Positions 1-7,252 of a stretch of DNA of 64,000 nt are shown in pieces. A program made the translations under genes and the position numbers. Each line of letters starts with the position of its first letter. Position 1 is the stretch's first letter. Origin of the DNA: Fulvivirga sp. M361 (GTDB lineage: Bacteria > Bacteroidota > Bacteroidia > Cytophagales > Cyclobacteriaceae); assembly GCF_007097395.1 (NCBI RefSeq), contig NZ_VKDC01000024.1:1-64000 (forward strand), given 5' to 3'. The notes beneath the pieces are model-generated. The model did not search any database and had not been told where the DNA came from. It saw nothing but the letters and a program-made list of their open reading frames with translations.

Positions 1-42
1 CGGCCAGTATTCTAAGACTTAAACAATAAAAAAAGTACAATT

Positions 43-1035
43 TTACGCTGCATAGTTAAAAATTTCGACGTAAGGTGTTTCTCTTTTAACTACAGCGAAT
101 ATTCTAGCAAGTAATTTGTTCCTTATAATATTGAGTGTGCTCATTTTGTGCTTCCCTTGAGAGACCCTTTTTTCATAATACATCCTCATTTCGGGGTTGT
201 GTTTTATGGCAGAACAAGCACAGCAACTCAGGATAGCTTTCATTCTTTTATTGGCCAGGTGGCTGATTTTATGTTTTCTTATTATAGTACCTGATTCATT
301 GGGAAAAGGTGCTACTCCAGAATAACTAGCAAACTTTCTCCATGCTTCAAACTGAGTAAAACCACCGGTGAGGACAATGAGAAGCAAAGCGGTCTGAGGG
401 CCAACTCCTTTAATCGTATTAATCAGCTTAAATTGTTTGACTAACTTTTCATCTTCTTTGAGCAACTTATAAAGTTCAGCTTCTACTTTTTCGATCTGTT
501 GGTCAAGGTGAGTAATACTCTGGTGATGACAATCGAATAACACTTTATGCTCTTCTGGTGCTAAAAAACTCTTATACTCTTTTAACCGCCCTTTAAAGGC
601 GGCACGTTCTTTCACCATTCGCTCCCGGAAAGACAACAGTCTTTTAAGCTTCAAAATAGTTGTTGATGGCATCTGACAAAGGGTTATCTTCTCTCTTTTT
701 TCATAGATATACTCGGCTATCCCCTTAGCATCTGCTTTGTCATTTTTCCCCCTTACTATGCCGCGTGACCTCTTGAGTTGCAAGCCTGGAATGATTGTGA
801 AACAGTAATGCTTCTCATCAAGGAATAAAGACAAAGGCAAGGAATATAAACCTGTATGCTCAAAACCAAATAAGACCTTAGTAGGCGTAAGGTCAATAAG
901 GCGCCAGATCCAGTTGATCATCTTATCTAAACCAGAAATAGTATTAGGCAATCTGATGTGTTGCCCTTTTGTATACATAAAAATATCCAAGTGAGATTTG
1001 CTCACGTCGATTCCGATAAACTCTTTAAACTCCAT
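43..1035 (-). CDS. IS110-family transposase (DEDD recombinase)
   Basis: This 330-residue protein is full length for an IS110 transposase. The N-terminal RuvC-like DEDD domain (residues 1-160) shows Asp10 in IGIDVSK, Glu59 in FGFEHTG, and Asp99/Asp102 in GKNDKADA. A coiled linker covers about 165-205. The C-terminal Transposase_20 domain starts with INTIKGVGPQTA near 205 and continues through ASYSGVAPFPNESG, where the family's catalytic serine lies (Ser239 or Ser248). Established for the family: it excises as a circle and inserts at a site chosen by a bridge RNA encoded in the element. The reading frame is intact, so the copy may be active. The start is the only ATG consistent with the conserved N terminus. 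Confidence 0.95.
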   Translation of the reverse strand: MEFKEFIGIDVSKSHLDIFMYTKGQHIRLPNTISGLDKMINWIWRLIDLTPTKVLFGFEHTGLYSLPLSLFLDEKHYCFTIIPGLQLKRSRGIVRGKNDKADAKGIAEYIYEKREKITLCQMPSTTILKLKRLLSFRERMVKERAAFKGRLKEYKSFLAPEEHKVLFDCHHQSITHLDQQIEKVEAELYKLLKEDEKLVKQFKLINTIKGVGPQTALLLIVLTGGFTQFEAWRKFASYSGVAPFPNESGTIIRKHKISHLANKRMKAILSCCACSAIKHNPEMRMYYEKRVSQGKHKMSTLNIIRNKLLARIFAVVKRETPYVEIFNYAA

Positions 1036-1061
1036 AACTTTAATAGTAGGTATTTATAAAT

Positions 1062-1202
1062 AGTTGCCCAGACTATTACCTTTAACAGGTCTAAAAACCT
1101 AAAATTCTAACTGGTCCTGAAGGCAACTTTGAAAAGAATGGGGACTAATACTAGCCATAGGTCTTCAACCTAGGAGGCCTACAAGTTCACCCCATTCTTT
1201 TC
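1062..1202 (-). ncRNA. Candidate IS110 bridge RNA (two stem-loops)
   Basis: On the minus strand, upstream of the transposase, two stems enclose internal loops. The first has a perfect 13-bp outer stem (1190-1202 with 1131-1143; arms GAAAAGAATGGGG and CCCCATTCTTTTC). Inside it is a 5-bp hairpin (TAGGT/ACCTA), leaving single-stranded segments on both sides. The second is closed by GTTGCC/GGCAAC (about 1122-1127 with 1064-1069) and contains an inner AGGT/ACCT hairpin. This matches the target-loop plus donor-loop layout known for IS110 bridge RNAs, and the position upstream of the transposase fits the IS110 group rather than IS1111. In the first loop, the 5' side contains GTAGGCCTCCT and the 3' side contains GGCTAGTATT. 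Both match the element's flanks (see findings). The assignment is inferred from structure and was not tested by folding software. Confidence 0.6.
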
Positions 1203-1230
1203 TAATTTAGCCATATTGACAGACTAAAAG

Positions 1231-1248
1231 TTATCCACATTATCCACA
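1231..1248 (+). promoter_or_regulatory. Two adjacent perfect DnaA-box 9-mers
   Basis: TTATCCACA occurs twice head to tail with no spacer (1231-1239 and 1240-1248), and a third TTATC follows at 1251. The motif equals the canonical DnaA box. The pair lies inside the non-coding left end of the IS110 element, upstream of the candidate bridge RNA. It could bind DnaA and link element expression or transposition to replication. It might also be part of the element's promoter. No larger box cluster or dnaA gene is visible nearby, so it is unlikely to be oriC. Confidence 0.45.
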
Positions 1249-1350
1249 AGTTATCAGTCTCCCCCCTGCACCCCCCTCAGTCTACAATAGCAACAATAAC
1301 CGAATAGTTATATTACTTAAATCTAAAGGAGGCCTACCTAATACGTATCA

Positions 1351-1380
1351 CTTGCCAAAGAGGCAAGCGATTGTTTTTTA
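1351..1380 (+). terminator. Possible rho-independent terminator
   Basis: A 6-bp stem, CTTGCC/GGCAAG (1351-1356 and 1362-1367) with a 5-nt loop, is followed by a T-rich stretch at 1371-1379. It lies just outside the predicted end of the IS element. No plus-strand gene is visible upstream, so it may be left over from the sequence the element interrupted. Confidence 0.35.
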
Positions 1381-1454
1381 AATACCTGAGAGACTGAGAA
1401 AAACTCAACACATGTATTAGAATTATTAAATACGATTTTTGCATAATTCAAGGT

Positions 1455-1649
1455 TTAATATGGGCATGTGGTACCATATCTGGTTTTCCAAGCATTCAGC
1501 CATCTATTTAATTCCCCTGTGTACATAGACTTTCTATATCCAAACTGAACATTTGCTCTGTAGCCTCTAACCTCGGCCCACACTTTTGTTTTCCAAGCTG
1601 CATGTCGAGTTTGGGTAGTTCGATAAACTACTATTTTTACACAACCTCG
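1455..1649 (-). pseudogene. 5'-truncated gene remnant
   Basis: An open frame of 64 codons ends in TAA at 1455-1457 and has protein-like composition, rich in Trp, Tyr and Arg (for example WAEVRGYRANVQFGYRKSMY and ELNRWLNAWKTRYG). Upstream it is closed by an in-frame TAG at 1650-1652, and the first Met is deep inside, so no start codon serves it. The break falls where the palindromic repeat GCTAAATGCGCTCCGG begins (1640-1668). This suggests that a repeat insertion or recombination removed the 5' end. I do not recognise the family. Confidence 0.4.
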
Positions 1650-1668
1650 CTAAATGCGCTCCGGGGGA
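1640..1668. repeat. Half copy of REP-like palindrome
   Basis: The motif CGCTAAATGCGCTCCGGGGG resembles the right arms of the hairpins at 12708-12740 and 14481-14511 (TGCTAAATGCGCTAC and TGCTAAATGTGCTCC). Only one arm is recognisable here. It marks the 5' boundary of the gene remnant at 1455-1649. Confidence 0.4.
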
Positions 1669-1685
1669 GTTCTTTTGCATAGACT

Positions 1686-2111
1686 TTACTTTATATCAAA
1701 CCAAACTGCATACTTCGATATAAAACTTCTGGATACCTGTAAACCTTCCGTATCAGTCAATCCAATAGTTTTTGATTCTGAACCTTTATAAATAACAGCC
1801 TTTTTAAACACTTGTCTGAAATTCGAACCAAAGCCTAAATAGTGGGTGGAGTGGGGTAAAATGGTTAATCTAACTTCATTATTGTCAGATTCCTGTTTTA
1901 CAGATTCATTTAAATCCTTATGGGTATCAAATTTTATCGGTAATTCCTTATTGGAATACTTAAACTCAAACATATCTACAGAGAAGCCATCATCCTTGAT
2001 CAAGGAAATTTCGACAGGCTCGTCTGTCAGGTTCCTTACATAATAATTGACTGGAACATTGCAACCAAAAAAGATTATCGAAAATAGACTGAACAACACA
2101 AATCGTTTCAT
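1686..2111 (-). CDS. Small lipoprotein, function unknown
   Basis: The protein has 141 residues. It begins with a lipoprotein signal, MKRFVLFSLFSIIFFGC, with a clear lipobox and Cys17. The mature part is soluble, mixes beta-prone and charged segments, and contains VNYYVRNLTDEPVEISL, which resembles an immunoglobulin-like or beta-sandwich strand pair. I recognise no catalytic motif. It is followed on the minus strand by the gene remnant at 1455-1649 and preceded by about 130 nt of non-coding DNA, so it is probably a single transcription unit. It is likely anchored in the outer membrane or periplasmic face. Confidence 0.7.
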   Translation of the reverse strand: MKRFVLFSLFSIIFFGCNVPVNYYVRNLTDEPVEISLIKDDGFSVDMFEFKYSNKELPIKFDTHKDLNESVKQESDNNEVRLTILPHSTHYLGFGSNFRQVFKKAVIYKGSESKTIGLTDTEGLQVSRSFISKYAVWFDIK

Positions 2112-2240
2112 GATATTTTATGTTCTTACAGAATAAACTAAACTTCTCAACAAACATTTTGTAAACAAAAGATCTGTCATAAGCTTCAACGTTCTTGCAG
2201 AATTATGTGGACTTACGACCAAAAAATGGACAAATAGTTA

Positions 2241-2978
2241 CTATTCCTCAAACAATTGAATAGTATAATCTAAAAGTTCCGTTCCTCCATTTTTACCATG
2301 TCCCGGGATTACCATTTTCAGATCAGGGATCTCTTTTTTTATTTTTTTAACTGTGGCAGGCCATTCTGCGACATTGGCATCCCCCAGGAAACCTTTGCCT
2401 GCTTTTTCTGCTTTGATCAGACAACCTCCGAACAATACTTTTTCAGTGGGGATATAACCCGTGACGTTATCTACCGTGTGCCCTTGTCCGAAGAATTCTG
2501 CGAAAACAGGTTCTTTGCCTATTTTGATCTCCATTTTATTATCGAAACCATGCTCTGGTAATACCTCCAGACCGTTTTTCTTTGCTAATTCAATTGTGAT
2601 GTTATTGGCATATGACTTTGTATCGTTGTCATGGAACTGTTGCAACCCACCTAAACAGTCCGTATGAAAATGGGTCACTATAATGGCTTTGATTTTCTTT
2701 TTTTGTTCTGCTTCGATCCAATGGATGAGTTCTTTTGAAGCGATGTCATCTGTTGGGGTATCAAAAACGATAGCTTCACCTTCATTAAAATACACCATCC
2801 CGTTACAGGCTACTTTTCCAAAATCATCGGTTTTTAAATAAGAGATGTGTGTAAAAACATGGTTGCTGACTTGCTTAACCTTTAATGTTTCGGATTCAAA
2901 GCTATTGAGTACATGCTGGTTGGAAACACAGCCGTTAAGAACCATTAAGATTACCCATAAAATAAGCGTTCTATTCAT
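2241..2978 (-). CDS. Subclass B1 metallo-beta-lactamase, predicted lipoprotein
   Basis: Numbered from the chosen start, the protein has 245 residues. The signal peptide ends in a lipobox (VLNGC, Cys17). The B1 zinc ligands are all present: His103-x-His105-x-Asp107 in HFHTDCLGG, His167 in GQGHTVDN, Cys186 in FGGCLIK, and His227 in PGHG. The B1-typical lysine follows the Cys by three residues, and GDANVAEWP matches the conserved B1 segment. It should hydrolyse beta-lactams, possibly carbapenems, at the membrane face. A longer frame begins at 3047, but the Met at 2978 gives a proper signal peptide. The gene stands alone, with no regulator next to it. The family assignment is strong; the substrate range is not visible from sequence. 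Confidence 0.88.
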   Translation of the reverse strand: MNRTLILWVILMVLNGCVSNQHVLNSFESETLKVKQVSNHVFTHISYLKTDDFGKVACNGMVYFNEGEAIVFDTPTDDIASKELIHWIEAEQKKKIKAIIVTHFHTDCLGGLQQFHDNDTKSYANNITIELAKKNGLEVLPEHGFDNKMEIKIGKEPVFAEFFGQGHTVDNVTGYIPTEKVLFGGCLIKAEKAGKGFLGDANVAEWPATVKKIKKEIPDLKMVIPGHGKNGGTELLDYTIQLFEE

Positions 2979-3438
2979 AAAGAATTTCGTCTTGAATTGC
3001 ATATGACTTGTCAATAACTGGAGGTCTTTCTGGTACTTACCTATCAAATATACTTAAATGTTCAGGTATACTTATGTTCTTTGGGCGTTGTATTTTAACA
3101 CAGTGTTAATGGTCAAAATGCCTGTAGGTTTTAATGACACTACCAACGGCACATTCCGGGAGGATTTGAATGTAGTTTGAGGTTACTTCTGGTACTGAGT
3201 GTTGGGTGATAATAATTGATACAATGGTAGGATGTAGGGCTCCGTATGAGTGAAGATGAAATATAACGGTTTTACATTCAATTGTTTTTCTCATGGAACG
3301 GTATTAGCTGTTGAAAGTACAGAGAAACCACCCTTATCAAAATAATTGAACGTGGGTAGCCGTTCGGTAAAACACCAGAAAAACATAGTTAAAACACCTG
3401 TACCTATTTGATTTTGGGCCTTAATTATTGGTGCCGTA
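2979..3438. other. Non-coding stretch with one palindrome
   Basis: I see no convincing gene in these 460 bases. They contain a perfect odd palindrome, TTAACAC-A-GTGTTAA (3095-3109), about 117 bp upstream of the beta-lactamase start. It could be an operator for a dimeric regulator, but no cognate regulator is nearby. A 62-codon frame on the minus strand (3106-3294) has poor composition and overlaps the palindrome. Confidence 0.4.
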
Positions 3439-3840
3439 TTACTTCCGTTTAAGTTGATAGGTATCGGTTGTATTTCCGTTTGTCCGTTTGAGTATTAGCT
3501 CATCCCCGGAAACTTCTGTTTCAAATTCCCCGGATAATATGTAAGACCAATCGAATTCGGCCGTCCAAACACAGGAGTTTGAAAATTCAATGCTATTTTC
3601 TTTGACATCGTATGTTCCGTTACAGATTGCGGGGTACTTTTCTATTTCGCTGTCTCCGGTAAATTTTCCATCTGTGAAAGTCAAGGTTACTTCAGATGGT
3701 TTATACTTGGCGTTAGGGGATGATCTTATGAAAGTACCCTCATATGTGCCGTCCATAAGTGTGGGAGTCGCTTGGGGGTCATCGTCGTCGCATGCAAACA
3801 TTAAAGTAATGGCGAATAGGGATATTAGTATCTTGCGCAT
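3439..3840 (-). CDS. Small lipoprotein, lipocalin-like beta protein
   Basis: The protein has 133 residues, with signal peptide MRKILISLFAITLMFAC and Cys17 in the lipobox, followed by the acidic DDDDP spacer typical of Bacteroidota surface-exported lipoproteins. The mature region alternates beta strands with Gly/Asp turns (DGTYEGTF, VTLTFTDGKFTG, GTYDVKENSIEF, GEFETEVSGDELILKR), the pattern of lipocalin-like domains. There are two Cys in the mature chain that may pair. Its ligand is unknown. It stands alone between non-coding stretches, and a diverged copy of the dispersed repeat lies just upstream (3916-3936). Confidence 0.7.
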   Translation of the reverse strand: MRKILISLFAITLMFACDDDDPQATPTLMDGTYEGTFIRSSPNAKYKPSEVTLTFTDGKFTGDSEIEKYPAICNGTYDVKENSIEFSNSCVWTAEFDWSYILSGEFETEVSGDELILKRTNGNTTDTYQLKRK

Positions 3841-3915
3841 TTCAAATCTAATTTGTTTGTACGTTTAAGACATACTTTGTTGCCGTTGGGTTGGAATGGT
3901 TTATAACTTACCGGC

Positions 3916-3936
3916 AATGGGAACCGTTCCTGCTAT
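3916..3936. repeat. Degenerate head of dispersed repeat family A
   Basis: AATGGGAACC-GTTCCTGCTAT is a decayed version of the palindrome that opens the longer repeats at 8911, 12041 and 13752 (arms ATAACAGGAA and TTCCTGTTAT). It is followed by CTGTCTTCC, comparable to the ..CTTTCAAA of the other copies. It lies between the 133-residue lipoprotein and the DHFR-like gene. Confidence 0.4.
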
Positions 3937-4081
3937 CTGTCTTCCTCACTCATTCCGATTAAAACAAGCAGTTCTAAGACCTATAATTCGGCTAGTGCTC
4001 CGGACCTTCAATCGTCTTTAACCTGAGATCAGTTTGATTGACTTAATGGAAAGAAGAGGTAAAACTCCCCTTCCGAACCCT

Positions 4082-4654
4082 TTACTTATCACGCCTGTAG
4101 ATACTCATTATTACTCCGTTCACAGTGGATTTAGTTCTTACCAGGGACAGGTTGTCAAGGAAGTGACATTGGTGGAATAAACGTTTTCCCCCGCCGAGGA
4201 CAATTGGAAAAGTCCATAGACGAAATTCGTCTATAAGGTCATTGGAGAGCAGGGTATTGATCAATTGCCAACTCCCATGAACTTGTAGTAAATGGCCATC
4301 TTGTGACTTAAGTCTGGTCACTTCCTTTACAATATCTCCGGAGACGGGTATGGAATTCTTCCACTCCAATGTGCTGAGCGTATTGGTAACTACATATTTC
4401 GTTAAATCATTAAGTGGGTTGGAATCGGATTCTTTTGAATTATGTTCGGCAAATAGTTCGTAAGTCTTTCTGCCTAACAACAGATCATAAGGTTCGGACA
4501 TGGCTTCTGCTTTCACCTGTGCCATGACTTCGTCCCAGTATTTGTTTGCCCACCCTCCATGTTCAAAACCGTTGGAGGTATCTTCCTCCGGTAAGTTGAC
4601 GGCCTGCATCACACCATCCAGTGATAAAAAGGTTAAAATAGCGAGTTTTCTCAT
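4082..4654 (-). CDS. Dihydrofolate reductase-like (RibD C-terminal fold) protein
   Basis: From the chosen Met the protein has 190 residues. It starts with MRKLAILTFLSLDGVMQ, the signature of the small DHFR/RibD_C family. YDLLLGRKTYELFAEH follows around 65-80, and the C-terminal GSWQLINTLLSNDLIDEFRLW with PIVLGGGKRLF forms the nucleotide-binding half. These proteins bind NADPH; most have no proven substrate. A longer start at 4687 exists, but the conserved family start is at 4654. It lies about 90 nt downstream of the sigma-factor gene on the same strand, and this pairing of an ECF sigma factor with a small DHFR-like protein suggests co-expression. Confidence 0.85.
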   Translation of the reverse strand: MRKLAILTFLSLDGVMQAVNLPEEDTSNGFEHGGWANKYWDEVMAQVKAEAMSEPYDLLLGRKTYELFAEHNSKESDSNPLNDLTKYVVTNTLSTLEWKNSIPVSGDIVKEVTRLKSQDGHLLQVHGSWQLINTLLSNDLIDEFRLWTFPIVLGGGKRLFHQCHFLDNLSLVRTKSTVNGVIMSIYRRDK

Positions 4655-4746
4655 TTCGTTTTCCAGTTTAGTGATTGTAAAATTCATTGTCTAAAATTTA
4701 GACGAATGAAGAGCAGAAAACGGACGAAGAAAATCTAACGGATGGA

Positions 4747-5565
4747 TTATTGTGGTTTTACTTGCTTAGACATTTGATGCTTTGCCCAGTCCGGGCAGTT
4801 CTCCATGATATAATTATGCAGGTTTGTCCCTTCGGCGTTGAGAGGATCGACTGATTTGACCAATTGCAACCTGAGATCAAGTAATTCATCATAATTTCCA
4901 CGCTCTGATGCCCGAACCATTTTGATCTTGTTGGTTTCAATGTAAGCATCCTGTTCGGGGTTAAATATGCCATTGAGTTCAGTACACTGATGGCAAATTC
5001 CTTTTTTACTAATTAAGGAACAGCGTCTTTCAAAAATGCGGCTCATGTCTTTTCTTGCATCGGCGATGGAATGCTTTATTTTACCTTCTGTCAAACCAGT
5101 GATAAGCGTTATCTCATGCACTTTGAAATGGTAAACTTCCTTCAGTAAAAGGCAAATTTGTTCGGTAAGAGAGAGCGTTTTAGTGATGCAGGTAAAACAA
5201 AAATTTATATGCTCACGGATCACGAACTTTCCATGTTCGGAAGTGTGCGAAGCATTGACTTTATCTTGCAGTATTTCTTTGTTTTCCTGGTTAAACTCCT
5301 TTCCAAGATCTTGCCAGTCTTCCCCCCATTTTTGCTTTGCCCTGAAGCTGTCTTTTACCAGGTTCGCTGCTATGGAAAATGTCCACGTCTTAAATGATGA
5401 CTTTCCCTGAAATGAGCTAAGGTTTTTGAATGCTTTGATATAGGTGTCCTGAGCAATGTCTTCTGCTTCCGGTCTGTGATTGACCATACGATATATAAAG
5501 GACTTTAATTCGTTTCTGAACTGTATAAATTCATGCTGATATTTTTCTGTTTTGGTCATAATCAT
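4747..5565 (-). CDS. ECF sigma-70 factor with cysteine-containing C-terminal extension
   Basis: The protein has 272 residues, longer than a standard ECF sigma factor (about 180-200). The sigma2 region is clear (IYRMVNHRPEAEDIAQDTYIKAFKNL, residues 24-50, then SSFKTWTFSIAANLVKDSFR). A diverged sigma4 helix-turn-helix follows near 130-175 (LSLTEQICLLLKEVYHFKVHEITLITG). The extra 80 residues start with CSLISKKGICHQCTELNG, a CxxC-type motif that could bind zinc or act as a built-in sensor, and end with CPDWAKHQ. No anti-sigma gene is adjacent, so regulation may reside in this extension. The downstream partner is the DHFR-like gene. Confidence 0.88.
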   Translation of the reverse strand: MIMTKTEKYQHEFIQFRNELKSFIYRMVNHRPEAEDIAQDTYIKAFKNLSSFQGKSSFKTWTFSIAANLVKDSFRAKQKWGEDWQDLGKEFNQENKEILQDKVNASHTSEHGKFVIREHINFCFTCITKTLSLTEQICLLLKEVYHFKVHEITLITGLTEGKIKHSIADARKDMSRIFERRCSLISKKGICHQCTELNGIFNPEQDAYIETNKIKMVRASERGNYDELLDLRLQLVKSVDPLNAEGTNLHNYIMENCPDWAKHQMSKQVKPQ

Positions 5566-5764
5566 CCGGTTTGCGAAGATTCATTATTGACAGTATTTCA
5601 ATCTACATTCGATGATCGATAGAGATCGAGTGAGATACTCCGGACTGTGATAAAGTTGTAGCTCTGATTTGCCTATGTCACGATCCGGTGAGTTCTAAAT
5701 CATAGCTTTTCTGCACTAAAATGGGTACATGATCAAATCTGATTATTATTCTTTACCGCCTTTT

Positions 5765-7147
5765 TCACTTTCGAAAGCCGTCAATAATTTTGGCATCTAC
5801 CCAGTAAATATCCTGATTACTGGTATAGAACAGGTATTTTCCATCTGATGTGACAAAAGGGCAAAGTTCATGATTTTCAGTATTTATGGGTTCTCCCATA
5901 TTGACGGATTTTGTCCAGGTTCCATCCGTATTCTTAAAACTGATATAAAGATCACCCCTGCCCAAACCGTCTGACCTTGTGGCGCAAAAAATAATGTAGG
6001 TTTCCTCCGGATCAACAAAGACATCGGCTTCATAGTCTGGTGTATTGATTGAATCTCCTAAGGAAATTGCCTTTTGAAATTCTCCATCAATGAATTTCGA
6101 ATAGTAAATATCATAATCGGACCTGTCTCTTTCATCAAGTGTATTCACATTTGATGAAAAATACATAGTACCGTTTTTAGTGAATGAAATGTAATATTCA
6201 TTTCCCTCAGAATTAATATTTGGCCCGGCATTAAGAGGTTCCGACCACCCGTCTTTAGTTCTTTTAACATACCAAATGTCATAGTCTTTTAAATCTCCCA
6301 AGCCGTCCATGGCCCTTTCGGATATGAAGTATAGCCTGTTCTCATCAGGTGAAAGAAATGGATCATTATAGCCATATCGTTCATGGGACAGAATGGTTTC
6401 GGGGTCACTCCAACGGCCGTTGACGAGCTTAGAATACCGTATCTCCGATTTCCCGTTTACATCCACTCCATAATAAAACTCAGTTCCCTGAGTATTAAAA
6501 ACTGAACCAAATTCAGACTCTTCAGTAGAAATAAAGTTTGGTGCAAACATTTTTGGGATCAGACCCGGTTCAGCTTGTCCCATGTATTCCCCTTTCAGTT
6601 CGAAAGTACGGACCTTACTTTCATCTGCTCCCTTTGAGACAAGCCATTCCGAAATTTCTTTTGCACCCGTTCTCATTGATATTTCCAAGGGGGTACTTCC
6701 TCTACGGTTGGTTATGTTGACTTCCACACCCTTATCAATCAATTTTTTCACAATCGATAGGTTTTGGTTCAATATGGCACGTTCCAAAAGTGATGCCCCG
6801 TACTGGTAAGTCCAATCCCCATTATCCTGCAAATCGAGGATTATATCGAAGTATGCTTCATTATTAAATTGAACGGCCATGTATAGAGGAGTGACACCTT
6901 GTCTGTCCTCACCATTTATATCGATTCCACGGGCCACTAAGAATTCAAAGGTTTCTTTCTGCCGACATGCTACAGCCCAATGTAGTAATGATCTGCCACG
7001 ATCATCCCGTACGTTGACAGAGGTATTGTGAAGCAGACTATCCAATCTTTTTAAATTTCCCTGGCAGGCTGTTCTATGAATATTCTGAGCGGTTGTATTC
7101 AAACTAATCACTAAAAGAATTGCGATAAAAAATGTATTATTTTTCAT
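5765..7147 (-). CDS. Secreted ankyrin-repeat plus PD40 beta-propeller protein
   Basis: From the chosen Met the protein has 460 residues. The signal peptide MKNNTFFIAILLVISLNTTAQ ends in the usual AQ cleavage. Residues about 22-165 form five ankyrin repeats (for example GRSLLHWAVACRQKETFEFLVARGIDIN and GSTPLEISMRTGAKEISEWLVSKGA, in part). Residues about 195-460 contain WD40-like PD40 blades (YFISERAMDGLGDLKDYDIWYV, MYFSSNVN, IIFCATRSDGLGRGDLYIS, in part). The ankyrins suggest protein binding and the propeller suggests carbohydrate or peptidoglycan-linked binding in the periplasm. A longer start at 7192 would place residues before a perfect signal peptide and is rejected. It appears to be a single gene. 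Confidence 0.85.
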   Translation of the reverse strand: MKNNTFFIAILLVISLNTTAQNIHRTACQGNLKRLDSLLHNTSVNVRDDRGRSLLHWAVACRQKETFEFLVARGIDINGEDRQGVTPLYMAVQFNNEAYFDIILDLQDNGDWTYQYGASLLERAILNQNLSIVKKLIDKGVEVNITNRRGSTPLEISMRTGAKEISEWLVSKGADESKVRTFELKGEYMGQAEPGLIPKMFAPNFISTEESEFGSVFNTQGTEFYYGVDVNGKSEIRYSKLVNGRWSDPETILSHERYGYNDPFLSPDENRLYFISERAMDGLGDLKDYDIWYVKRTKDGWSEPLNAGPNINSEGNEYYISFTKNGTMYFSSNVNTLDERDRSDYDIYYSKFIDGEFQKAISLGDSINTPDYEADVFVDPEETYIIFCATRSDGLGRGDLYISFKNTDGTWTKSVNMGEPINTENHELCPFVTSDGKYLFYTSNQDIYWVDAKIIDGFRK

Positions 7148-7252
7148 TTTGATCTTAGTATAAATAACTTTCAGATGGGCTGATGTGAACATGTCTGTTC
7201 CTGATGATATTAAAGTTAATTGTTTTGCACTGACATTTGTTTACAGCTTAGT

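Larger units (their letters stand above)
12..1328 (-). mobile_element. IS110-family insertion sequence
   Basis: The element holds one DEDD transposase gene and a long non-coding stretch upstream of it, as expected for the IS110 group, whose elements are about 1.2-1.5 kb and have no long terminal inverted repeats. The ends were placed by comparing the candidate guide RNA loop with the flanks. An 11-mer in the loop recurs exactly at 1327-1337, and the other side of the loop is complementary to positions 1-11. A CT dinucleotide, a common IS110 core, lies on the minus strand at both sides (1327-1328 and 15-16). On the right-hand side three bases separate it from the paired segment, so the exact junction is uncertain by a few bases. 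Confidence 0.65.

Noticed and set aside
1231-1260. Chromosomal origin (oriC) at the DnaA boxes
   Set aside because: There are only two boxes, they lie inside an IS, and no dnaA, dnaN or gidA-type neighbour is present.
3106-3294. A 62-codon minus-strand frame as a gene
   Set aside because: Composition is poor, there is no start context, and it overlaps a palindrome in a non-coding gap.
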